Below are positions 57,932-64,000 of a stretch of 64,000 nt of DNA, in pieces. The translations under genes and the position numbers were made by a program. Within the stretch, counting starts at the first letter, position 1. The number at the start of each line of letters is the position of its first letter. Source of the DNA: Maricaulis sp965228215 (GTDB lineage: Bacteria; Pseudomonadota; Alphaproteobacteria; Caulobacterales; Maricaulaceae); the NCBI GenBank assembly GCA_965228215.1, contig OZ245800.1:124001-188000 (forward strand), written 5' to 3'. Below the pieces are notes generated by a model. That model made no database searches. It had not been told where the DNA came from and was given only the letters and a program-made list of their open reading frames with translations.

Positions 57932-60900
57932 TCACAGAACCAGCCGCGCGCGCACGGGCTCGCCGGCACCCAGCCGGTCCGAGAGCTGGGCGATCTCCAC
58001 CTCGATTGCCTCGGGAAGACCATTGCCAGGACCGGACAGCAGGGCCGCGTCGATATCGAGCCAGGCCGTTGTCGTCTGGGCCTCCAGCAGCAGCTCGTCC
58101 TCGCCGGACCGCCACAGCCGGACCCGGTAGAGTTCGCGATTTTGGCCGAGCGGAACATCCAGCCCGGCCCAGCCATCGCCGCCGATCCGCGATCGCCGGA
58201 TCCAGCCCAGCCGCCAATATCCGTCCCGCCTTCGAAGACGTGGATGGACCGGGCTAAGGGGACGCAAATGGCGCTGACGCGCGGCAAAGCCCGCCTGGGG
58301 GTCACGGCCAGAGGGAAAGGCCTCGTCCCGGGCCAGGGCCCGGATGTCCAGCGGCACATTCGCTTCATGCTCCGCCAATGCAAGAACCGCCTGGCGGCCG
58401 TCGAGCAGGGCGACTTCCGAACCGGCCAGGCTCGCCATGACCCGGCTGCCGAACAGTCCGCGCAACAGGCCGGACAGGCGATAGGTCCGCGGCGCGACCA
58501 GTTCGGCATCGCGAAATTGCAAAATCTCCCACTCACCGTCCGGTCCGGCAATCGCGATCCGGTTGGCCCCATTCAACACGTCGAGTGCCGATCTCGTTTC
58601 CAGCGCGCCATCGTACAGGCGCACCTCGCAGATCGATGCCCGGTCCCACCGGCCGACCCGCCCTTCGGGCAGGTCGCGCGTCAATTCTCCCAACCCTCCC
58701 GGCCGGGCGAGTGTCTGCCGCACGGCCCAATTGCCAGATCCGGCCCGGGTCACGATCGTCCGCGGACCATGCCAGGGATCGGCGAAGGCGAGCACCAGCG
58801 GTCCGCCGCGATCTGCACCATCTTCGGGAAGGGAGGGGATATCCAGGAGCCGGACCACGGCCCGGGCCGGCGGCAGATCGGCCCCGGTGCTGGGCCCGGC
58901 CTGACTCCCCGCGAACACCCCGTCGCCCTTCATCACTCCTTCGCATTCAACCTCGCGCGCCGCATCGCCACGCCCGGCGGTGATACGAACGTCCCTTCCG
59001 TCCAGCGTGAGCACATCGCCGGGTTCGCAGGCCAGCATCGAGGGCGGCAGGAAAACCGACCACCCGGTGTCCCGGCTCTCCAGTCTTTCCAGCTTCGCCG
59101 CGACCCAGTCCTCCGCCAGGCCTGGATCGGCAAGGACAGGGACTGCGAGCATCGCCCCGCGGTCGGCATCACCGCTCTGGCGGGCCCGCACCTCGCCGGG
59201 ATTGTAGTTGGCCGTGTCATCGAAAAAGGACAGGCGCAGATCGCCGGGGCGGTCAGCGGCCGCCAGTCGTGAGACGGCGACCGGATCCGCAATGAGGTCG
59301 CCGATCAATGGGCTCCGGACCGGCAAGCCTCCCTCGGCCGCGCTGACCCGCACGGCGGAGGCGCTTTCGACCACCAGCAAATCGAAGAGTTCAACCAGCG
59401 GCTCCAGCGCCGACCGGGCTGATTGGCCGCCGCTGACCAGATAGCCCGAGAGGATATGAGGCAGATCCGTCACATCGATCCCCGTCAGCCCGGCCTCCCC
59501 TGCCAGTTCCGTCACGATATCGGCGAGCAGGACCTGCCCGGCCCGGCCGTTGAGCCAGTGGCCCGAGCGCCAGTTCGCCCCGTCGCTCCAGACATGGTCC
59601 CGTGCCGGAAAATCGGGCCACGGACGAGCATCCCAGGCCCAGATGTGAGTCCAGTCCGCCTCGATCATCGGACCGCCATAGATCGGCGAGACCGGATTCG
59701 TGTCCGGACTGTCCCAGTGGGCCAGCACGGCCTCCAGGTAACGCCGCTGGACAAGATCATCGCGGCGACCGGTCGAGAACCAGGGCGGCCGGCTTTCCGA
59801 GCTCTTGGGATCGATGAAGACGTTGGGCTGGTTGGCGCCCTTGTCGACGGCTGGACAGCCCACTTCGGTCAGCCAGATCGGCTTGGATCGCGGCTGCCAG
59901 CCCGTCGGATCAGACACGCGCACTCCGCCCGGCCGGTCGTGATGAGCATGGCTCCACCAGCTGAGCAGATCCTTGCAGCGCCAGATCCAGACCTCGCCGT
60001 GCTCGCTATCGACAATGGGATGGCGGTCCTGGGCCTGCCGGGCGGTCTCGTCGGGATAGAACCAGTCATGGCCCTCCCCGCCCGCAACGCGGCTGGCGAG
60101 ATAGTCCGGATCATGGGCCGACGCGGCATCATCGGCATCAAGATGATCGGATCCGTCACGCCAGTCCGACAGGGGCACATACCAGTCGATCGCGACGGCA
60201 TCGATCGCGTCGTGCGACCAGAGCGGATCGAGATGGAAGATCTTCTCCCCCTGCCCGTCCTGCCAGCCGGAAAATTCCGTCCAGTCCGCCGCGTATGAGA
60301 TGCGGCAGGCCGGGCCCAGTATCGTGCGGGCTTCCTGCGCGAGATCGCATAACTGGCCGACCGCTGGGAATTCGCCACTCGTATTGCGGCTGGTGGTGAG
60401 ACCGACGAGTTCCGATCCGATCAGGAAACCGTCCACACCGCCCGCCGCACGGCCGAGCGCTGCGCAATGCAGGATGAAACGGCGCAGACCCCAATCCTCC
60501 ACACCCGAATACACGATCTGCTCGCCGGCCTGGCTAAAATTGCTTGCGCCGGCCACGCCGAAGAAATTCAACACCTGGGTATCGGCGGAGGGATCGCCCG
60601 CGCCGCTGCTGGAGCGGATCCGGCCCCGCCAGGGATTGGCCGGCTGGCCCGTCGCACCATCGGGGTCGGGCAGGACATTGCCGGCCGGGATATCCATCAG
60701 GATGAAGGGATAGAGCGTGACCCGATAGCCGCGCGATTTCAGTTCCCGGATCGCGGCGATCACGCTGGCATCATCCGGCGAGCCGCCATAGACGGGCCGG
60801 CCGTCGGTCTGGCTGACGAGGAATGCCTGTTCGCGATCCAGACCCGCCACGCGCCATTGTGCGGGCCGGGTCGGTTTGAGACGCGTTTCCACGCCGGGCC

Positions 60901-61720
60901 GGATCCGGCATTGACCACAGCGCAGATCATCGCCGAACCAGCAGATAACCAGCTGGACAGAGCGGCAGACGGGCAGATCGCGCTCCAGATCGTCCAGCGA
61001 AGCGACCAGGTCCGGCACGCCGCGGCCGGAATTGCGGTTCTCGGCCCGCTCACGCCCAGGACCCAGTTCATGCATCACGGTTTCGGTCTGGTAGGCGAAT
61101 TCGCCTGACCCCGGGATCAGATTGACGCCGCGGACCAAGCGTTCGAGCCGGGCCGAGGATGAGGGCCGGAAGACTTCAACGCTGAGATTGGGAATGCGAT
61201 TGCCGAACGTCTCCAGCGGCATGTCCTCGAAGACCAGATAGGCCGTGTTGCGGAAGCCCGGCGTATCCTCGCCCTCGATCGCGGCAATGACATTGTCAGG
61301 CATCTGGTCCGGCGTGCCCCGGTGCAGCCGCCAGGAATAGGCTTCCAGATCAAGAGGGGCGCCATTGGCCCAGATCCGGCCGATACCGGCGATCTCGCCC
61401 TCGCACAGGCCGACGGCGAAACTTACCGAATAGGCATAGTCGATACGGCTGGGCCCGCTCTTGCCGCCGGGGCGGGTCTTGCGTTCCTCCTCGCGGAAGC
61501 GCGAAGCCCAGATCACCTGCCCCGCCAACCGGGCCCGTCCCCAGACTCGCGACATGGGCGCGCCCTCGCTGGAGGTCTGCACCTGGAGATCGGCCAGCCG
61601 TGCGCCGTGCTGTGTCCGGGAAAAGGCCATGTTCAGCGCGTAATCAGCCGCTGTCGCGGCGAGGAAGGCCGGAGCCTGCTGGGCGAGATGGCTCGCCGCT
61701 GTCATGAGCATCTGGGCCAT
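57932..61720 (-). CDS. GTA gp15-like baseplate/host-specificity (megatron) protein
   Basis: 1262 residues from the ATG at 61720, coupled to gp14 by TGATG. The N-terminal part (ADYALNMAFSRTQHGARLADLQVQTSSEGAPM, then VWGRARLAGQVIW) is that of GTA tail-tip proteins; a TIM-barrel-like domain is suggested by IDYAYSVSFAVGLCEGEIAGIG in front and, at mid-length, AIDWYVPLSDWRDGSDHLDA, with a peptidoglycan- or receptor-related C-terminal half. In Rhodobacter capsulatus GTA the equivalent forms the tail tip that meets the recipient cell. Last gene of the GTA tail run here. Confidence 0.88.
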   Translation of the reverse strand: MAQMLMTAASHLAQQAPAFLAATAADYALNMAFSRTQHGARLADLQVQTSSEGAPMSRVWGRARLAGQVIWASRFREEERKTRPGGKSGPSRIDYAYSVSFAVGLCEGEIAGIGRIWANGAPLDLEAYSWRLHRGTPDQMPDNVIAAIEGEDTPGFRNTAYLVFEDMPLETFGNRIPNLSVEVFRPSSSARLERLVRGVNLIPGSGEFAYQTETVMHELGPGRERAENRNSGRGVPDLVASLDDLERDLPVCRSVQLVICWFGDDLRCGQCRIRPGVETRLKPTRPAQWRVAGLDREQAFLVSQTDGRPVYGGSPDDASVIAAIRELKSRGYRVTLYPFILMDIPAGNVLPDPDGATGQPANPWRGRIRSSSGAGDPSADTQVLNFFGVAGASNFSQAGEQIVYSGVEDWGLRRFILHCAALGRAAGGVDGFLIGSELVGLTTSRNTSGEFPAVGQLCDLAQEARTILGPACRISYAADWTEFSGWQDGQGEKIFHLDPLWSHDAIDAVAIDWYVPLSDWRDGSDHLDADDAASAHDPDYLASRVAGGEGHDWFYPDETARQAQDRHPIVDSEHGEVWIWRCKDLLSWWSHAHHDRPGGVRVSDPTGWQPRSKPIWLTEVGCPAVDKGANQPNVFIDPKSSESRPPWFSTGRRDDLVQRRYLEAVLAHWDSPDTNPVSPIYGGPMIEADWTHIWAWDARPWPDFPARDHVWSDGANWRSGHWLNGRAGQVLLADIVTELAGEAGLTGIDVTDLPHILSGYLVSGGQSARSALEPLVELFDLLVVESASAVRVSAAEGGLPVRSPLIGDLIADPVAVSRLAAADRPGDLRLSFFDDTANYNPGEVRARQSGDADRGAMLAVPVLADPGLAEDWVAAKLERLESRDTGWSVFLPPSMLACEPGDVLTLDGRDVRITAGRGDAAREVECEGVMKGDGVFAGSQAGPSTGADLPPARAVVRLLDIPSLPEDGADRGGPLVLAFADPWHGPRTIVTRAGSGNWAVRQTLARPGGLGELTRDLPEGRVGRWDRASICEVRLYDGALETRSALDVLNGANRIAIAGPDGEWEILQFRDAELVAPRTYRLSGLLRGLFGSRVMASLAGSEVALLDGRQAVLALAEHEANVPLDIRALARDEAFPSGRDPQAGFAARQRHLRPLSPVHPRLRRRDGYWRLGWIRRSRIGGDGWAGLDVPLGQNRELYRVRLWRSGEDELLLEAQTTTAWLDIDAALLSGPGNGLPEAIEVEIAQLSDRLGAGEPVRARLVL

Positions 61721-62178
61721 CAATCGGTCCTGTCGCGAAGCTTTTCGGATACGGGAAAACGGAACGCGGCCACACAGCGCCTGCGCCACCAGGACGTGAG
61801 CCGGCTCTCGCACACCGTCCGGCGCCAATAGGCGTGAATGAAACAGCCGTGATCGCTGAGAATGCCGCAATGCCGGCCCGGCTCATTGCGCGCGGGCCGG
61901 AAGAGAAGGATGTCGCCTGGGCGGGCCTCGCCGGGCGACAGCTCGACCAGGTAACGGCGCAAACCGGCCAGCAGGTCCTCTGCTGCCTCGGGCCCGCTCC
62001 AGTCAGGCGTATAGGCCGGCAGATCGCAGACATTTTCGCCGTAGAGCTTGCGCCAGATACCGCAGACAAGGCCAAGACAATCGCAACCCACGCCCGGCGT
62101 GCTGGCACGATGATGATAGGGCGTGCCAATCCAGCGGCGCGCCTCGGCGAGGGCCGCGGCCCGGACGGAGCGCGGCAT
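61720..62178 (-). CDS. GTA gp14-like NlpC/P60 peptidase
   Basis: 152 residues. Cys34 in GCDCLG is the expected nucleophile; His103 in RHCGILS and H115 in FIHAY complete a papain-like NlpC/P60 site. In GTA it is a tail peptidase that cuts peptidoglycan peptides during delivery. Overlaps gp13 upstream and gp15 downstream (TGATG at each end), so strictly operonic. Confidence 0.9.
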   Translation of the reverse strand: MPRSVRAAALAEARRWIGTPYHHRASTPGVGCDCLGLVCGIWRKLYGENVCDLPAYTPDWSGPEAAEDLLAGLRRYLVELSPGEARPGDILLFRPARNEPGRHCGILSDHGCFIHAYWRRTVCESRLTSWWRRRCVAAFRFPVSEKLRDRTD

Positions 62179-62840
62179 CAGGCCAGCCCCCGCGATCCGC
62201 CGTCATGGCGGGCCTCGCCGGCCGGTCCGGCCTGCAGAACATCATTGCCGACCATATGGGCAAAGCCGCGGAAATTGACCGTATTGGCGAAACGCTCGCG
62301 GCAAGTCGCAAGGCGTTTGTCACAACCTGATCCGAACGCCGCGTGCCCCGGCGCGACACTGCAGCGCGCATCGCCCAGGTCCGCATCGCAGCGCCGGGAG
62401 AAAACCCGTCCCACGACATTGTCGAGCCGGTGCGAGAGGCCGCGAAGCTCGGCCTGGATCACGCCCTCTTCCAGCCGGATCTCCCCGATCTCGCCCTGCC
62501 GGACCCGGACGCGTAGAGCCGGGTCCTGCCAGTCCACACGCCAGGTCTCGACCCTCGCCTGCGACCACAATCCGGCCTCGACATCCGCCTTCCGGATACG
62601 CGCGGAATCCAGTCCGCCCAGCAGGCGAGCATGGCCCGGCGAGAGCGAAGTGGATTGTTCGGCATCAAGCGCACCGAACCCGGCTGCGGCCTCGTGAAAC
62701 ACGCCGTCGAATTCCAGGTCACGATCATGATCAGTGAAACCGAAGACCGCGCCGTCGAGACGCGTGACACGCCAGCACCAGCACAGCGTGGTGACGCCCG
62801 CAGACAGGCGTGCCTGCAGGCCGTCCGGAAGATCGAGCAT
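62178..62840 (-). CDS. GTA gp13-like hub protein (DUF2163)
   Basis: 220 residues. The N-terminal part has the DUF2163 pattern (TLCWCWRVTRLDGAVFGFTDHDRDL). The C-terminal region has four cysteines, C151, C160, C173 and C180, followed by RFANTVNFRGFAHMVGND; in the R. capsulatus GTA structure the hub protein carries an Fe-S cluster here (from memory). Acts as the tail hub ahead of the baseplate protein. Confidence 0.9.
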   Translation of the reverse strand: MLDLPDGLQARLSAGVTTLCWCWRVTRLDGAVFGFTDHDRDLEFDGVFHEAAAGFGALDAEQSTSLSPGHARLLGGLDSARIRKADVEAGLWSQARVETWRVDWQDPALRVRVRQGEIGEIRLEEGVIQAELRGLSHRLDNVVGRVFSRRCDADLGDARCSVAPGHAAFGSGCDKRLATCRERFANTVNFRGFAHMVGNDVLQAGPAGEARHDGGSRGLA

Positions 62841-62891
62841 GACGCCCTCCCGGGTTTGGGGTGAATCGTAATGGATGTGACTGGATCCGCC

Positions 62892-63518
62892 TCAGTCGAG
62901 GCGGAGTTCGATCAGCGGAATGGAGACCGCGTCTGCCGCGCCGAGATGCGCGAGCGTGAGATCGAGATGGTCCTGTTCGAAGCGCGCCGGGCAATCGAAG
63001 CGGAAACCCGCTGTCACGGCCTGTCCGGCCGGCGGGGCAGTAACGAGCTCGATTTCGCCCGTCGCTGCATCCAGCTGGACCGGTACTTCTGAGCCATCGA
63101 CCGCAACCTGGATCGAAGCCTCGACAGGTTTTCGGATCACGCGCTGCCAGGCATCCGGTCCGTCGCCATAGGTCTTCACCAGCGGGAAGACGGTCCTTGC
63201 GCCATCCCCGGTACCGATGACCTGGTCGAACGGGCCGGGTTCTTCCGAGGGCAGACAGGATTTGTGGTCGAACGGGTCGCGGAACCGGAAACCGTGCAGC
63301 GGTCCGCGGCGCGCCTCGAAAAAGGCGATCAGCGCCTGCATGGCGTCGAGCGAGCGGATGGCGCCGCCAACATCCCAGCGCCGCCGGCTGTCGGCCCAGG
63401 GCGTATTGCGTTCCTCGCGCCCAGAGCGGAGCGTGACGATCTCGGTCCGGCGCTGCGGGCCGCCGCGTGCCCCCAGCGCGATCGGGACAGGAAAATCCAC
63501 CTCGTGGAAAACGGTCAT
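62892..63518 (-). CDS. GTA gp12-like distal tail protein (DUF2460)
   Basis: 208 residues. TVFHEVDFPVPIALGARGGPQRRTEIVTLRSGREERN and RGPLHGFRFRDPFDHKS are the conserved GTA gp12/DUF2460 blocks. In the GTA particle this forms the distal tail ring. ATGA overlap with the tape-measure gene upstream; 51 bases to gp13. Confidence 0.9.
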   Translation of the reverse strand: MTVFHEVDFPVPIALGARGGPQRRTEIVTLRSGREERNTPWADSRRRWDVGGAIRSLDAMQALIAFFEARRGPLHGFRFRDPFDHKSCLPSEEPGPFDQVIGTGDGARTVFPLVKTYGDGPDAWQRVIRKPVEASIQVAVDGSEVPVQLDAATGEIELVTAPPAGQAVTAGFRFDCPARFEQDHLDLTLAHLGAADAVSIPLIELRLD

Positions 63519-64000
63519 GAATAGCGCCTTCCCTTCAGAATGGCCCGGTGGACGGCACGACCGATCTGGACCTCGCTGGGCAGGCGGGAGCCGGCCGTAT
63601 CGCCGTGAGGCAGGGTGAGATTGATCGAGACCGGCAGAGCCTGTTCCCCGACGTGGCCGGCCACGCCCGGAGTGAAGATCTCCGGTCCCCGCTCGCCCAC
63701 CAGATACGCCCCGCCCGGTGTGACGGGACCGCCCTCCGCGCGGGCGCCAAAAAACGGCAGGCCGGACAGTGTCGATTGCAGCGCGCCGCGCAGCGGGGCC
63801 TCGATCAGCGTCTCCGCGGCCAGCCGGGCCATGTCGCGCAATATGCTGTCCGCGAGGCCGGAAAAACTGGCCGCGCCCGCACGTGCGGATGACGCCAGCG
63901 AGGTCTCGATGCGCGATCCGGCACGTTCGAAGGCCTGGGCGATCGCATCGGCGGCCTCCTGCGCCGGACCCTCGGCGAGGTCCTGCAAGCTGCGGCCGGC
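63515..64000 (-). CDS. GTA gp11-like tape measure/tail protein, cut by the window edge
   Basis: The C-terminal 161 residues are in the window; the frame stays open to 64000, so the gene begins beyond the right edge. QEAADAIAQAFERAGSRIET and a Gly-rich end (AEGGPVTPGGAYLVGERGPEIFTPGVAGHV, read in two parts as AEGGPVTPGGAYLVGE and RGPEIFTPGVAGHV) are typical of short GTA tape-measure proteins. Followed by gp12 with ATGA overlap. Upstream GTA genes (capsid, portal, terminase) should lie beyond 64 kb. Confidence 0.88.
   Translation of the reverse strand, partial: AGRSLQDLAEGPAQEAADAIAQAFERAGSRIETSLASSARAGAASFSGLADSILRDMARLAAETLIEAPLRGALQSTLSGLPFFGARAEGGPVTPGGAYLVGERGPEIFTPGVAGHVGEQALPVSINLTLPHGDTAGSRLPSEVQIGRAVHRAILKGRRYS

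Noticed and set aside
57932..64000. Complete prophage
   Set aside because: Content, order and coupling match GTA tail genes; no integrase, repressor or lysis gene is present in the window.

Overview
The window is 64 kb of gene-dense, GC-rich bacterial chromosome with no phage integrase, insertion sequence, CRISPR array or rRNA. Several things point to an alphaproteobacterium, most likely a Maricaulis/Hyphomonas-like member of the Caulobacterales-Maricaulales group. These are a gene transfer agent (GTA) tail cluster, a PleC/DivJ-type histidine kinase, class II DAHP synthase, a short GltX of alphaproteobacterial type, a CcmE heme chaperone, and a pleC-glnE-kinase-regulator-degP neighbourhood that I recall from rhizobia. 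The taxonomic placement is inference. No stretch without a gene exceeds 300 bases; the longest are about 200-250 bases (10514-10743, 13755-13985, 17537-17740, 25448-25694).

Layout. 0.1-9.5 kb: SET-domain protein, Atm1-type ABC exporter, acyltransferase, LysM protein, a small LOG protein, two separate XRE-regulator/membrane-protein pairs, an anchored alpha/beta hydrolase behind a phased repeat array, and gltX. 9.7-17.5 kb: a larger LOG protein, a conserved small protein behind a structured leader, nadE, a Gfo/Idh/MocA oxidoreductase, and an operon of three DUF3667-like membrane paralogues with a CurA-like reductase inside it. 17.7-25.4 kb: HU with a strong terminator, DAHP synthase with glutathione-disulfide reductase, a glmU-gabD-rpiA run, and gph. 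25.6-29.6 kb: tRNA-Val(CAC) with its own sigma70 promoter, then an fbpABC-type ferric iron importer behind a Fur-box-like site. 29.6-37.3 kb: leucine dehydrogenase, a four-cysteine UDG-family protein overlapping a DUF3253 protein, a hexapeptide acetyltransferase, a nucleoside transporter, a membrane-anchored aspartic protease, TauE/SafE and DusA.

37.3-53.0 kb is a signalling region. A degenerate-GGDEF/EAL protein, a single-domain receiver and a PleC-like kinase lie in a row. An EF-hand protein, an ECF sigma factor and a putative anti-sigma factor follow as overlapping genes on the other strand. Next are glnE, a kinase, a response regulator and DegP transcribed together, with an 11-bp-period direct repeat upstream of degP, then an OsmC-hydrolase fusion, ccmE and a DUF938 methyltransferase. 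53.1-56.9 kb: an unrecognised 455-residue protein and a PepSY-regulator-kinase operon, also with an 11-bp-period direct repeat at its head. 57-64 kb: a DnaJ-like cochaperone and GTA tail genes gp15 back to gp11, the last cut by the window edge.

The least explained items are the EF-hand/ECF-sigma operon, the triple DUF3667 operon, three genes whose Shine-Dalgarno sequences lie in the 3' arm of perfect inverted repeats, and a helically phased TGAC repeat array before the hydrolase gene.
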